DNA from: JAICUY01 sp963716585
GTDB lineage: Bacteria > Chloroflexota > Limnocylindria > QHBO01
Reading direction: 5' to 3'
DNA: 64,000 nucleotides
Assembly (NCBI GenBank): GCA_963716585.1
Contig: CAVQTN010000002.1
Coordinates: forward strand, 930,001-994,000
The notes under the pieces are model-generated. The model was not told the origin of the DNA. It made no database searches and saw nothing but the letters and a program-made list of their open reading frames with translations. Positions 1-10,565 of the stretch are shown here, in pieces. Numbering within the stretch: the first letter of the stretch is position 1; each line of letters starts with the position of its first letter. The translations under genes were made by a program, and so were the position numbers.

Positions 1-2
1 AG

Positions 3-761
<759 letters not shown>

Positions 762-771
762 GCGCGTGGCG

Positions 772-803
772 GAGGGGCCTCCGGATGGCTCCGGAGGCCC
801 CTC
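772..803 (+). terminator. Bidirectional hairpin terminator between kbl and the SpaA-like remnant
   Basis: GAGGGGCCTCCGG (772-784) pairs perfectly with CCGGAGGCCCCTC (791-803) around a 6-nt loop, giving a 13-bp GC-rich stem. It lies between the 3' ends of convergent genes. There is no T-run, so it is a stem-only intrinsic or bidirectional terminator candidate. Confidence 0.7.
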
Positions 804-834
804 GCATTGATCGAATCAGGCCGCGATCGCTCGG

Positions 835-1559
835 TCAGCGTCGCCGTCGGGCTGTGTCGACGTTCGCATAGGCGAGGCCGGCAAGCGAGAGCACCAGAAC
901 CGCCAGGAACAGGAGCGTTGGCACCGGGATGCCACCTGCGCCGGTTCCGACCGACGTATCGGGCTGGCTTGCACCCGGCGTGCCCTGGCCCGCCTTTACG
1001 CCGCCCTCCGTCGTGCCGGTCGGGGCCGTGTCCGGTCCCACCCTTGACCGAGCCCTCAGGGGTCGGGGTGGCGCTGGGTTGCTGGCTCTGCTCCGGCGTG
1101 GCCGTATTCTCGAATACGGCATCTGGGCTGTTGCAGTCGCCATCGTCGTCCACTTCGGCCACCTGCGAGGCCGGTGCTGCAGCCTGGTATCCCGACGGCG
1201 GGGTGACCTCGGTCACCGTCCAGCTCTGTCGTGCGGCAGGCCGATGATGCAGACGAAGCCCGTGCGAGTGACGGCCTGCCCCGTCCCGTCGGGAATGTGG
1301 TTTCCGCTGACGTCCCATGTTCCGGTACCGGTGTCAACGTCCCCGAAACACCCTCGATTGCGAACGCCGCCCCGTCGAGCGGGCGGCCAGTCTGCGCATC
1401 GCTCTTCTTGATGTTGATCGAGGCCGTGCCGAGCGGATCCGCCGCCACCGGCCGGGCGATGGCCAAGAGGGAAATGAGAAGCGCCGTGATGCTGAAGATG
1501 ATGAGTGCAGGTCTGCCGAGCTGCCATGCTCGAATCGTCGCAGTGGATACGCGGGTCAC
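835..1559 (-). pseudogene. SpaA-like surface protein, frameshifted paralogue (copy 1)
   Basis: GTG start at 1559 with AAGGAG 7 nt upstream. The N-terminus is a signal peptide (hydrophobic run, then ARPVAAD), followed by a SpaA prealbumin-like domain beginning TASINIKKSDAQTGRPLDGA. Alignment to the intact neighbour shows the same protein continuing through three frame changes at about 1335-1340, 1230 and 1045: DTGTGTWDVSGNHIPDG, then SWTVTEVTPPSGY, then GTTEGGVKAGQGTPGASQPDTS, one transmembrane helix and an RRRR tail. Upstream of the mature domain it lacks the roughly 200-residue N-terminal region of copy 2. The frame changes could be true decay or sequence errors. Once repaired, it would be a secreted, C-terminally membrane-anchored protein of about 240 residues. 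Confidence 0.7.
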
Positions 1560-1702
1560 AGCCGGTCTCCTTGATTAAGCAGTCCACCAGGACGCAGACC
1601 AGCACAATGCCGGTCCGCGTAGGTGCCTACGCGGAGGATGCCCCGCAGGTACCGGGTTGACCAGTACATCTGGCGACCGAAATTCGAATGGGCTCGCACG
1701 CA

Positions 1703-1737
1703 GCGAGGCAGGCCCCGGACGGATCCGGGGGCCTCGC
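1703..1737 (-). terminator. Hairpin terminator downstream of SpaA-like copy 2
   Basis: GCGAGGC (1703-1709) pairs with GCCTCGC (1731-1737), and the inner CCCCGGA pairs with TCCGGGG around cgga. This long GC-rich stem lies just beyond the 3' end of the minus-strand gene ending at 1769. The surrounding 1560-1768 gap has no other gene. Confidence 0.55.
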
Positions 1738-1768
1738 CTTTCCTTGCCGGCGTGTCCCGGCCGTTGGC

Positions 1769-3037
1769 CTACTGCTTGCGTCGATTGTCGACGTTCACGT
1801 AGGCGAGACCGCCGAGCGAGCCCAGCAGGATGACGACGAAGAGCAGGGTCGGGGCAGGGTTGCTGCCGGCGATCGAGCCGATCGAGGTGTCAGGCGTGCT
1901 GGGAGCAGGCGTCCCGTGGTTGGCCTTGACGCTGCCCTCGGGGCTCTTCGTCGGTGCCGGAGTCGTCACCGGCTGCTGTGTCTGCTCGGGCGTCGGGGTC
2001 GGGGTGGCCTGGGGCTCATCGGGCGTGAGGCTGTTCTCGAACACGACATCCGGGCTGTTGCAGTCGCCGTCGTCGTCGACCTCCACCAGCTGCGAAGCCG
2101 GATCCGCCAGGTCGTAGCCCTTGGGCGCCTTCTGCTCGGTGACCGTCCAGAACGTGTCCTTGGGCAGGCCGATGATGCAGACGAAGCCCTTCCTGGTGAC
2201 GGCCTGGCCGACACCATCCGGAACGGGATTGCCGTCAGCGTCATAGGTGCCGCTGCCGCTCTTGAAGGTTCCGGGGATGCCCTTGATCTTGAACACGGCG
2301 CCGTTGAGCGTCATGCCGCTGTCCGCGTCGATCTTCTTGATATTGAGCGACGCGGTATCGGGATTCGGGGTCGGATTCGGCCGGCAGTCACTTTCGACCG
2401 CAACCGGCTGCGTCCAACCGAAGAAGTAAGCCGACTCGGCGCCGAGGCGCAGGATCCAGCGGACGTGATGGACGCCGCTGTCCTCGGGGAAGGTGTACGT
2501 GCGTGTGGCCGAATCGGGCCCTTGCGCGTTGGTGCCGTCGACGTTCAGCGGACCGTCATCGTTCGGGTTGGCGATCGGCGGAACGGCGTTGACGTCGAGT
2601 ACCCCGTCAACCTCGAACTCGAGGGCGTACAGCCAGGGGGTCGTGTTGGTGAACGTGATCGCGATGGTTCCGCAGCCGAGCTCATACGAGGCACTCGGCG
2701 GCACGATCGGAGGCGTGCAGGACTCCTTGTTGGCGCTCGCGCTGGTCTTGGAGTTGTGATCGCTGGCCCAGCGGATGAAGAGCGTGTCACCACCCCGCGG
2801 GGTCGTGAAGTCGTGCGAGCCCATGCTCCCGAAATCGATCGTGCTCCAGTCGGTCTGGTTGAACGACCACTCGATGTTGTAGTCCGCCTCCTGGGCCAGG
2901 TTGATGGTCCATGCGTACTGCTCCGAGTTCGGCGCGCACTTCGCGACGAGGCTCGGTGGGGTCCAGGCGAGGGCCACGCCGGCGAACGCCAGCATGAACA
3001 CCATGGCCATCGTGACTCCGATAGATATCCGCCTCAT
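1769..3037 (-). CDS. SpaA-like prealbumin-fold surface protein with C-terminal membrane anchor
   Basis: About 422 residues. The start at 3037 (MRRISIG) is preceded by AGGGAGG 7 nt upstream; a longer frame to 3058 is less likely. A signal peptide (about residues 1-25, FAGVALA before WTPPS) leads a roughly 190-residue region of unknown fold rich in beta-type sequence (LYALEFEVDGV, HHVRWILRLG). A SpaA domain follows (SLNIKKIDADSGMTLNGAVF, WTVTEQKAPKGYDLA), then a Thr/Pro/Glu-rich stalk (TPTPTPEQTQQP). It ends in PDTSIG, a transmembrane helix and a basic tail (NRRKQ). Proteins of this type sit on the cell surface. There is no canonical LPXTG, but the PDTS-TM-basic layout is shared with copy 1. 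The exact role is unknown. Confidence 0.75.
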   Translation of the reverse strand: MRRISIGVTMAMVFMLAFAGVALAWTPPSLVAKCAPNSEQYAWTINLAQEADYNIEWSFNQTDWSTIDFGSMGSHDFTTPRGGDTLFIRWASDHNSKTSASANKESCTPPIVPPSASYELGCGTIAITFTNTTPWLYALEFEVDGVLDVNAVPPIANPNDDGPLNVDGTNAQGPDSATRTYTFPEDSGVHHVRWILRLGAESAYFFGWTQPVAVESDCRPNPTPNPDTASLNIKKIDADSGMTLNGAVFKIKGIPGTFKSGSGTYDADGNPVPDGVGQAVTRKGFVCIIGLPKDTFWTVTEQKAPKGYDLADPASQLVEVDDDGDCNSPDVVFENSLTPDEPQATPTPTPEQTQQPVTTPAPTKSPEGSVKANHGTPAPSTPDTSIGSIAGSNPAPTLLFVVILLGSLGGLAYVNVDNRRKQ

Positions 3038-3187
3038 GGGATCCTCCCTTGATGACACCGGACAGGCCCGCCGGTGCCGATGATCTGACTGATGAAATGC
3101 GACGAGATTTCGCGCTCCTCAGGCCTGGTTGCTCGCGGGCGGCCACACGGGTGGTGGCTGATGCGAGATGACGTTGGGATGCACCGT

Positions 3188-3216
3188 AGTACCTGAGTAC
3201 TGGCCGCGACCAGTAC
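3188..3216. promoter_or_regulatory. Cluster of AGTAC palindromes upstream of the SpaA-like genes
   Basis: AGTACCTGAGTACT (3188-3201) overlaps GTACTGG-N6-CCAGTAC (3197-3216). They lie 150-180 bp upstream of the surface protein start at 3037, in the otherwise gene-free gap 3038-3315. CCAGTAC recurs near 1661 upstream of copy 1. This is a possible operator; no regulator is identified. Confidence 0.25.
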
Positions 3217-3315
3217 CCTCGGCGGGTCCCCGGGCGGAGGAGGTGGGAGCGGGTTGGTTAGGTCAGCGGAGAGCGGTGCCGGCGAGCAACGGCGCGCTCG
3301 GCGCGCGCGCGGAGT

Positions 3316-3960
3316 TCAGCCGGTTCGACCGCGCGGATCGAGCAGGACGACCTGCGTCTCGTCGGGAAGCGACGAGGAGGTGACGACGGCCTTCGGCTGA
3401 CGGATCGGCTCGGCGACGGCCATCTCCTGGAGGAACTTCTCCGGGCCCTGCAGGTCGGAGGATGCGCCATCGACGGCGTAATGCATCGGGATCACGATCT
3501 TGGGGCTGATCTGCGAGACGACCTCGGCCGCCTCCGCCGGTGTCAGCGTGAAGACGCCGCCCGCCGGCACGAGCAGCACATCGACGGGACCGAGCTCGGT
3601 CAGCTGATCCTCGCTGAGGAGGTGACCGAGGTCGCCCAGGTGGGCAACGTGCACCCCGTCGACCTCGAAGCTGAAGACCATGTTCTCGCCGCGCTGCGTG
3701 CCGCCCTCGGCGTCATGGAACGTGCGTATGCCGGCGATCAACAGGTCGTGGAATTCGTACTCGCCCGGCCGTGTGAGGGTCAGGCCGGCGCTGATCGAGC
3801 GGGTGTAGGCGTGGTCGGCGTGGTCGTGCGAGAGGGTCAGCACGTCGACGTCGTGCTTGCCCGCGACGAATCCCGTCGAGGGTGGGCACGGGTCGGTGAT
3901 GACGGCGGCGTCGCGGCCCTTGAGCCGGAAGCAGGCACGCCCGTACCAGGTGATTTCCAT
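3316..3960 (-). CDS. Metallo-beta-lactamase-fold metal-dependent hydrolase
   Basis: 214 residues starting MEITWYGRACFRLKG at 3960. The zinc site SHDHADH (HxHxDH) is present, with downstream ligands in HLGDLGH and VIPMHYAVDG. Length and layout match the small MBL-fold hydrolase family related to UPF0173/UlaG, cytosolic and usually of unknown substrate. A TAGCAT hexamer lies 10 nt upstream of the ATG, suggesting a short or leaderless transcript. It is divergent from the peptidase gene at 4188. The substrate cannot be inferred from context. Confidence 0.8.
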   Translation of the reverse strand: MEITWYGRACFRLKGRDAAVITDPCPPSTGFVAGKHDVDVLTLSHDHADHAYTRSISAGLTLTRPGEYEFHDLLIAGIRTFHDAEGGTQRGENMVFSFEVDGVHVAHLGDLGHLLSEDQLTELGPVDVLLVPAGGVFTLTPAEAAEVVSQISPKIVIPMHYAVDGASSDLQGPEKFLQEMAVAEPIRQPKAVVTSSSLPDETQVVLLDPRGRTG

Positions 3961-3988
3961 CGGTTGACCGATGCTAGCGGAAACGCAC

Positions 3989-4022
3989 GAGAGCCGGTGC
4001 CCGCCCAATGACACCGGCTCTC
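3989..4022. other. 11-bp inverted repeat in a divergent intergenic region
   Basis: GAGAGCCGGTG (3989-3999) and CACCGGCTCTC (4012-4022) are perfect reverse complements with a 12-nt loop. They lie between the divergent starts at 3960 and 4188. This could be an operator or a leader hairpin of the rightward gene. It is not at a gene end, so a terminator role is less natural. Confidence 0.45.
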
Positions 4023-4187
4023 GAAGGAGGGAGGGTGGAGGTAGAAACCCGGCTTGTTGCGGATCTCCAACTCGCAGCCTGAAGACTAGGCAGGCGTTCT
4101 AAAACGGTGGCTTGCGGTGGGTGAAGAAACATGAACAATTCGCCGTCGCCTCGAGCTGGTCGGCGCCCGTGCGACAATGCCGCCTCC

Positions 4188-5468
4188 ATGTCCCGCCTGA
4201 CCCGGGCCGCCATTGCCGGCGCGGTCGCCATCCTGTCGCTGTTGATCGTGCTCGTCGCTGTGCTGCACGGCTCCGGGGCGTCGGTCGTGGCGCGGCCGAC
4301 ATCCTCAGAGACGCCTGCTGCGAGCAGGCCCGCCTCCGCTTCGGCATCCCCCGGCCCCTCGCAGAGCATCGATCCGCAGGCCGCATTTGCCCGCATCGAA
4401 CGCCAGGTCCGCGACCTGCGCGGGCTGCCGGCACCGGAGATCGGTCCGGTGCAGCTCATCGGCCGCGCGCAGCTCGAGGCCCAGCTGCAGGCAAGCTTCC
4501 AGGAGGACTACCCCAAGGCCCGGCAGAGTGCCGACAACGTCACGCTGCGCGCGCTGGGACTGCTCTCCGCCGACCAGGATTTCGCTGCCCTCCAGCTGAA
4601 GCTGCTGTCCGGCCAGGTCATCGGCTTCTATGACGACAAGCAGAAGCGCATGGTGGTCGTCTCCGATGCCGGGGTGGATGCCCAGGCGCAGGTGACCTAC
4701 GCCCACGAGTACACCCATGCGCTCCAGGACGCGGCGTTCGGGCTCAGCTCCCTCGGCATGCATGCGGTCGGTGAGGACGACCGTGACCTGGCCCGCCTCT
4801 CGCTGGTCGAGGGCGACGCCACGGCGGTGATGCTGCAATGGATGCTCGGCAACCTGACCGCCGAGCAGATGCAGGGCATCACCCAGACGCCGATTCCGGA
4901 CACCAGCGACGTCCCCGCATGGATGCTGCAGCAGCTCCTCTTCCCGTATGACGCGGGATTCCAGTTCGTCAGTGCCCTCGGCGGGGGATTGGCTGGCGAC
5001 TACGCGCGCGTCGACGAGGCGTTCCGCAGCAGGCTGCCGGCATCGACCGAACAGGTCATGCACCCGGACAAGTACACCGCCAACGAAGCACCGATGCAGG
5101 TGACCACCCCGGACCCCGCTGCAGCGCTCGGCGCCGGCTGGCGACAGGTCGAGGCGACGACGTGGGGTGAGGCCATGATCGGCATCACGCTGAAGGCGGA
5201 CGGGTCGTCCGCGGACACGGCGCAGGCGGCGGCAGGCTGGGGCGGGGATCGCCTGGCGGTCGCCTCGGGGCCAGGCGGCGCCTTCGCCCTGGCCTGGCGT
5301 CTGAGGTGGGACTCGCCCACCGACGCCGACCAGTTCGCCAGGGCGTATGCATCGGTCAACCTCGCGGTTCCGCAACGCCTGCTGCGCCTCGGCGATGACG
5401 AGCTGCTGGTGCTGCAGGCCTCGTCGCAGGACGCGCTCGAGACCCTCGTGGCGGCGTCCCGAGGGTAG
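4188..5468 (+). CDS. Membrane-anchored zinc metallopeptidase-like protein
   Basis: About 426 residues from ATG 4188 (MSRLTRA). An in-frame ATG at 4131 would add 19 residues ahead of the signal anchor. One hydrophobic segment (about residues 7-30) is followed by a Ser/Ala/Pro-rich linker, so the bulk is probably outside the membrane. The catalytic signature HEYTHALQD (HExxH) and a downstream SLVEGDAT glutamate look like a gluzincin-type zinc site: two His and Glu from HExxH, a distal Glu as third ligand. A second half (ATTWGEAMIGITL, AGGWGGDRLAV-like) resembles the domain seen in hypothetical peptidases of Chloroflexota. The substrate is unknown. Confidence 0.7.
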   Translation: MSRLTRAAIAGAVAILSLLIVLVAVLHGSGASVVARPTSSETPAASRPASASASPGPSQSIDPQAAFARIERQVRDLRGLPAPEIGPVQLIGRAQLEAQLQASFQEDYPKARQSADNVTLRALGLLSADQDFAALQLKLLSGQVIGFYDDKQKRMVVVSDAGVDAQAQVTYAHEYTHALQDAAFGLSSLGMHAVGEDDRDLARLSLVEGDATAVMLQWMLGNLTAEQMQGITQTPIPDTSDVPAWMLQQLLFPYDAGFQFVSALGGGLAGDYARVDEAFRSRLPASTEQVMHPDKYTANEAPMQVTTPDPAAALGAGWRQVEATTWGEAMIGITLKADGSSADTAQAAAGWGGDRLAVASGPGGAFALAWRLRWDSPTDADQFARAYASVNLAVPQRLLRLGDDELLVLQASSQDALETLVAASRG

Positions 5469-5477
5469 GCCGGACCT

Positions 5478-7133
5478 CTACATCGCGTCGGGCGCCGAGA
5501 TTCCCATCAGGCCCAGGCCGTTACGCAACACCTGGCGCGTGGCATCGACCAATGCCAGCCGCGCGGCGGACACCGGCGCCTCTCGGGGCTCGTCAGACAG
5601 CACCCGACAGTCGCGGTAGAACTGCGAATAAAGCGATGCGACCTCGTAGCAGTAGCGCGGCAGGTCCTGCGTCTCGCGACGAGCGGCGGCGTCGGCGACC
5701 ACGTCGGGCAGGGCCAGCAGGCGGCGGATGAGGGCCTGCTCCGCCCGATGGGTCAGCAGTTCGGCGGCGCGCGAGGTGTCAGGTGCGAGCGAACGCTCGG
5801 CGGCGTGGCGCAGGATCGAGGCGCTGCGGGCGTGGGCGTACTGGACGTAGTAGACCGGGTTCTCGTTCGACTGTTGCTTGGCGAGCTCGATGTCGAAGTC
5901 GATGCCGACGCTTGCCCCGCGTGAGCCGATGAACCAGCGTGCGGCGTCGACGCCAATCTCCTCCAGCAGCTCGTCCAGCGTGATGAACTCGCCGGAGCGC
6001 TTGCTCATGCTCATCTCCTCGCCTCCGCGGATAAAGCGCACCCAGGCGATGAGCAGCCACTGGACGTCCTGCGCGTCGAAGCCGAGCGCCTGCGCCGCGG
6101 CGCGATTGCGGGCGACCGTGCCGTGGTGATCGGCGCCCCAGATGTAGATCAGCTCGTCGAAGCCGCGGCTGAACTTGTCGAGCAGATAGCCGATGTCCGA
6201 TGCGAAGTAGGTCGGTGCTCCGTTCGACCGATACACCACCCGGTCCTTGTCGTCGCCGAAGTCAGTCGACCTGAACCACGTCGCGCCGTCCTGCTCGTAC
6301 AGGTAGCCGGCGTCGCGCAGCTTCGCCACGCCACGGTCCACCCAGCCATCGGTGTGCAGCGAGCCTTCGCTCTTCCAGACGTCAAAGCGCACGTCGAGCC
6401 GGGCGAGGCTGGCTTCGATGCTCTCGCGGATGCGATCGGATGCCCACGTGCCGAGCGGCCAGGCCGGATCGTCGCCAGCCTGCGCATCGGTCCAGACGTC
6501 GTCCGGGAGCTGACGGGCGAGCGTGGTGACGTAGTCGCCGTGGTAGCCGTCCTCGGGCACGTCGGCGCCGGCGTGGCGCGCCATCAGCGACAGCCCCAGG
6601 TTGCGGACCTGCGCGCCGGAGTCGTTGAAGTAGTACTCGCGCGTCACGGTGTGGCCGGCACCCTCCAGGACACGGCACAGCAGGTCGCCGACGAAGGCGC
6701 CGCGCGCGTTGCCGACGGTCAGCGGACCGGTCGGGTTGGCGCTGACGAACTCGACGTTGAAGGAGCGCGGCTCGTCGGCGGTCAGCCGTCCGAAGGCGTC
6801 ACCGGCGTCGCGGATCTCCTCGACCTGCGCTGCGACCCAGGTCGGGTCGAGCGTCAGGTTGATGAAGCCGGGCGGCGCGACCGATGGCTGGGCCATGCCG
6901 TCGGGCAGGACGAGGTGAGCGGACAGGGTCTGCGCGATCTGCATCGGGTTGGCACGCACCAGCGGGGCGAGCTGCATGGCCACGTTGGTGGCGTAGTCGC
7001 CGTGCTCGGGTCGCGCCGGCCGCTCGATGCCGATGGGCGGTGCCTCGCCCGGCAGCGCCAGGTCGCCCGCGGCGGTCGCTCGCCGCACCGCGTCCGCCAC
7101 GGCGACCTGAAGCGTGGCGCGCAGCGTCCTCAT
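5478..7133 (-). CDS. argS: Arginyl-tRNA synthetase
   Basis: 551 residues, the normal length for a class Ia ArgRS. Order of parts: N-terminal Add-1 domain (to about 110), Rossmann catalytic core with FVSANPTGPLTVGNARGAF, MSMSKRSG as the KMSKS loop, then the all-helical DALR anticodon-binding domain (QYAHARSASILRH onward). It charges tRNA-Arg in the cytosol. The HIGH element is TVGN rather than the usual HxGH, and the nucleotides confirm this (ACC GTC GGC AAC). It starts ATG at 7133, overlapping the ftcD stop by 4 bp, so translation is probably coupled. It is convergent with the peptidase gene. Confidence 0.95.
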   Translation of the reverse strand: MRTLRATLQVAVADAVRRATAAGDLALPGEAPPIGIERPARPEHGDYATNVAMQLAPLVRANPMQIAQTLSAHLVLPDGMAQPSVAPPGFINLTLDPTWVAAQVEEIRDAGDAFGRLTADEPRSFNVEFVSANPTGPLTVGNARGAFVGDLLCRVLEGAGHTVTREYYFNDSGAQVRNLGLSLMARHAGADVPEDGYHGDYVTTLARQLPDDVWTDAQAGDDPAWPLGTWASDRIRESIEASLARLDVRFDVWKSEGSLHTDGWVDRGVAKLRDAGYLYEQDGATWFRSTDFGDDKDRVVYRSNGAPTYFASDIGYLLDKFSRGFDELIYIWGADHHGTVARNRAAAQALGFDAQDVQWLLIAWVRFIRGGEEMSMSKRSGEFITLDELLEEIGVDAARWFIGSRGASVGIDFDIELAKQQSNENPVYYVQYAHARSASILRHAAERSLAPDTSRAAELLTHRAEQALIRRLLALPDVVADAAARRETQDLPRYCYEVASLYSQFYRDCRVLSDEPREAPVSAARLALVDATRQVLRNGLGLMGISAPDAM

Positions 7134-8044
7134 CGGTCCCGGGCCAGGCGGAGCTCCAGCGCCTGGTCGGCCGTGAAGTCGCGCAGGTTGAGTGCGTCCG
7201 CCGCGACGTCGAGCAGGGCCGCCGTTGGAGCCAGGCCGATGAGCTCGCAGTGGTCGATATCGGTCCCGGCTTCGAGCGCCATGCGCCGGATCTCGCGCAC
7301 CACGCGGGCGATGCCGGTGCGTTCCCAGTCGACCAGGTTCATGCTCACCTGGGCGAGGCGCGGCTGGCCCGGATTCTCGAGCAGGACGCCCATGGCCTGC
7401 ACCGCGGGCAGCCCACCGGAGGATTCGCGGATGGCGTAGGCGATCTTCCTGGCGAGCGCCAGGTCGTCATTGGCGAGGTTGACGTTGAAGGCGATGAGCG
7501 GCTTGCGCGCGCCGACCGCCACGGCACCGCCGCGCGGATGGATCCTGGCGGGGCCGTAGTCGGGGTCCCGGTCGGGGTTGGTGCCCAGCTCGTCGCGGAG
7601 GCCCTCGTACTGCCCACGCCGAACGTCGGCCAGGCGGCGGCGGTCGGGTCGTAGCGCGGCCTCGCCGTAGAGGTAGACGGGCAGCTCGAAGCGCGACGCG
7701 ATCTGCTCACCGAATCGTCGCGCCAGGTCGACGCATTCCTCCAGCCGGGTGTTCCCGAGCGGCACGAAGGGGATGACGTCCACGGCGCCGATGCGCGGGT
7801 GCGCGCCTTGGTGCTGGGTCATGTCGATGAGCTCCAGCGCGCGGCCGACGGCGGCGGTCGCCGCCTTGACGACCGAATCGGCGGGACCGGCGAAGGTCAC
7901 CACGCTGCGGTTGTGCGTCGCATCGCGGCTCGAGTCGAGCAGCGTCACGCCGTCGATCTGGCTCACCGCGTGGCAGATCTGCTCGAGGACCTCGGGACGC
8001 CGGCCCTCGCTGAAGTTGGGGACGCATTCGATCAAGCCGGGCAC
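7130..8044 (-). CDS. ftcD: Glutamate formimidoyltransferase
   Basis: 304 residues, matching the stand-alone formiminotransferase unit (N- and C-terminal subdomains) of FTCD. Family landmarks are GLIECVPNFSEGR at the start and HPRIGAVDVIPFVP, which holds the catalytic-region histidine. It transfers the formimino group of N-formimino-glutamate, the end product of histidine degradation, to tetrahydrofolate. The companion cyclodeaminase is separate, at 26003-26662. The GTG start at 8044 has TATCAT 7 nt upstream and no Shine-Dalgarno, so the mRNA is probably leaderless. Its stop overlaps the argS start. Confidence 0.92.
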   Translation of the reverse strand: MPGLIECVPNFSEGRRPEVLEQICHAVSQIDGVTLLDSSRDATHNRSVVTFAGPADSVVKAATAAVGRALELIDMTQHQGAHPRIGAVDVIPFVPLGNTRLEECVDLARRFGEQIASRFELPVYLYGEAALRPDRRRLADVRRGQYEGLRDELGTNPDRDPDYGPARIHPRGGAVAVGARKPLIAFNVNLANDDLALARKIAYAIRESSGGLPAVQAMGVLLENPGQPRLAQVSMNLVDWERTGIARVVREIRRMALEAGTDIDHCELIGLAPTAALLDVAADALNLRDFTADQALELRLARDR

Positions 8045-8051
8045 GGTTCCG

Positions 8052-8057
8052 ATGATA
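8052..8057 (-). promoter_or_regulatory. -10 hexamer of leaderless ftcD-argS transcript
   Basis: TATCAT on the minus strand ends 7 nt before the GTG of ftcD, placing the transcription start at or next to the start codon. No Shine-Dalgarno fits in the gap. Confidence 0.55.
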
Positions 8058-8074
8058 GCCGTCGTGCAGCGTCG

Positions 8075-9226
8075 CTAGGCGTCGGCGGCGGCGGCATGGC
8101 GCGGATCCTCGCGGCCGATGGTGTCCGGGTTCGTGCCCCGCGCTCGCGCCAGGCGCTCGGCGAGCAGCTGCAGCGGGATCGCCGATCCGAGCGCCGCGTT
8201 GACCCCACGCGGTAGCACCCTGGCGAGCGGCACGGCAAGGCGCCCGGCGGGGGTCAGCGGCAACGGCACCTCGTCGCCCAGGTCCGCGGCGATGATGGCG
8301 GCGGCGGGCATGCCCAGTGCCGCTACGGCACGCAGAACCTTCAGCGAGCGCTCGACGAGGAGGCCGCCGAGCGCATCGGTATCGGTCAGGATGAGGACGA
8401 AGCCGGTCTGCTCGTTGGCGGCGGCCAGCAGGCCATGCAGGATCGTCTCGAGGTGATGCGCGGTGGCCGGCAGATGTGCGCCCTCCTCGACCTTCAAGGC
8501 GAGCTCGCGGCTGTTGACGTGATCGATGCCCGAGCCTGCGACCAGCAGCCGGTCGCAGGCGGCCAGTGCCTGCGCGACCTCGGTCGTGGCCGCTTCGGCG
8601 TCGGCCACCTGCAGCAGGGCGTGCAACGCCGCAGGGTCGAGCGCTGCCCCGCGCAGGATGGCGCCCAGCGACGCGGCGACGACGAGCGGCGACAGGTAGC
8701 CGACCGTGTGGCACCAGCTCTGGTCCTGCTCCTCGGTGGTGACCAGGATGTCCGCCAGGGCGGCGCCCGGTGAGCGGTCGCTGACCGTGATCAACGCCGT
8801 CATCGCGCCGGCGGCGCGCGCCCTGGCCAGCGCCTCGTTGGTCGCCCACGTTCCGCCCTCGTGCGAGATGGCGATCAGCAGCCCGTCGCCGGGCCTGCGG
8901 AGGTACTCGAGTGCCTGGGTGGTCAGCACCTCTGAGCCCAGGGCATCGGCCAGGATGGCGGCCATCGCCATGGCGGCATGCTCGCTGGTGCCGCATCCGG
9001 TGACGGTGATCGACCGATGCGCTTGCGCGGCATCGCTCAAGGCACCCGCCAGGGCAGTCGTGGCCGGAGCCCCCGCGAGGCGCCGCGCCAGGCGTTCGGC
9101 CATGGCCGGCTCGGCGGCGATCATCTCGGTCATGGCGTAGGGCGGCGCCGGGCGCGGCGCCGGCATGGCGGAGGCGCGCCACGGATCTGGTGCGCCGGGA
9201 AGTGGAGCTTCCGGGTCGAATGGCAT
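8075..9226 (-). CDS. Double-SIS-domain protein (GlmS isomerase-like)
   Basis: 383 residues with two sugar isomerase (SIS) domains and no glutaminase domain. The first (about 55-190) has TVTGCGTSEHAAMA and LLIAISHEGGTWATNEAL; the second (about 215-350) has LLVAGSGIDHVNSRELALKVEEGA. The order is that of the isomerase half of GlmS and related phosphosugar deaminases/isomerases (AgaS/FrlB-like), so it probably binds a phosphosugar. The substrate is not determined. The start at 9226 is supported by TAGCAT 7 nt upstream, a leaderless layout; downstream Met codons are alternatives. It is divergent from the alpha-hydroxy-acid dehydrogenase. Confidence 0.8.
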   Translation of the reverse strand: MPFDPEAPLPGAPDPWRASAMPAPRPAPPYAMTEMIAAEPAMAERLARRLAGAPATTALAGALSDAAQAHRSITVTGCGTSEHAAMAMAAILADALGSEVLTTQALEYLRRPGDGLLIAISHEGGTWATNEALARARAAGAMTALITVSDRSPGAALADILVTTEEQDQSWCHTVGYLSPLVVAASLGAILRGAALDPAALHALLQVADAEAATTEVAQALAACDRLLVAGSGIDHVNSRELALKVEEGAHLPATAHHLETILHGLLAAANEQTGFVLILTDTDALGGLLVERSLKVLRAVAALGMPAAAIIAADLGDEVPLPLTPAGRLAVPLARVLPRGVNAALGSAIPLQLLAERLARARGTNPDTIGREDPRHAAAADA

Positions 9227-9261
9227 GCCGGCGATGCTACCCGCCGACTAGGCTTGGGCGC
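9227..9261. promoter_or_regulatory. Divergent leaderless promoters
   Basis: On the minus strand TAGCAT (9234-9239) ends 7 nt before the SIS-protein ATG. On the plus strand TAGGCT (9249-9254) ends 7 nt before the ATG at 9262. The two -10 elements are separated by 9 bp in a 35-bp gap, so -35 regions must lie inside the opposite gene. Confidence 0.5.
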
Positions 9262-10365
<1,104 letters not shown>

Positions 10366-10393
10366 GACGGGCAGCCGAATGCGGGCCGCGTCC

Positions 10394-10546
10394 GAGTGGT
10401 CAAATGTCGTCCTGAGCAGCGTTCGACGCGTCAGGCTGCCGGTTGCGGGCGCGGCAACCGCTCGCCCACGCTCAACGACCGCCGGCGAACCGATCTTGGA
10501 GGCCGTCGAGCGGTCGAGCGCTGATCACGGCGCCATGTGACAAGTC
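10394..10546 (+). repeat. Intergenic inverted-repeat element, copy A
   Basis: 153 bp. The left end GAGTGGTCAAATGTCG and the right end CGCCATGTGACAAGTC are imperfect reverse complements, and the match continues inward (GAGCAGCGTTCGAC against GTCGAGCGCTGATC). Similar ends occur at 18356, 31519 and 44759. It sits between the convergent 3' ends of the alpha-hydroxy-acid dehydrogenase and hutU and has no ORF. Confidence 0.7.
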
Positions 10547-10565
10547 GGGGGGCCCCGCCAGGGCC

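Noticed and set aside
1688..3052. 454-residue plus-strand ORF antisense to the intact SpaA-like gene
   Set aside because: Arg/Gly/Val/Asp-rich shadow composition with no domain pattern; the opposite strand has a signal peptide, SpaA domain and a good Shine-Dalgarno.
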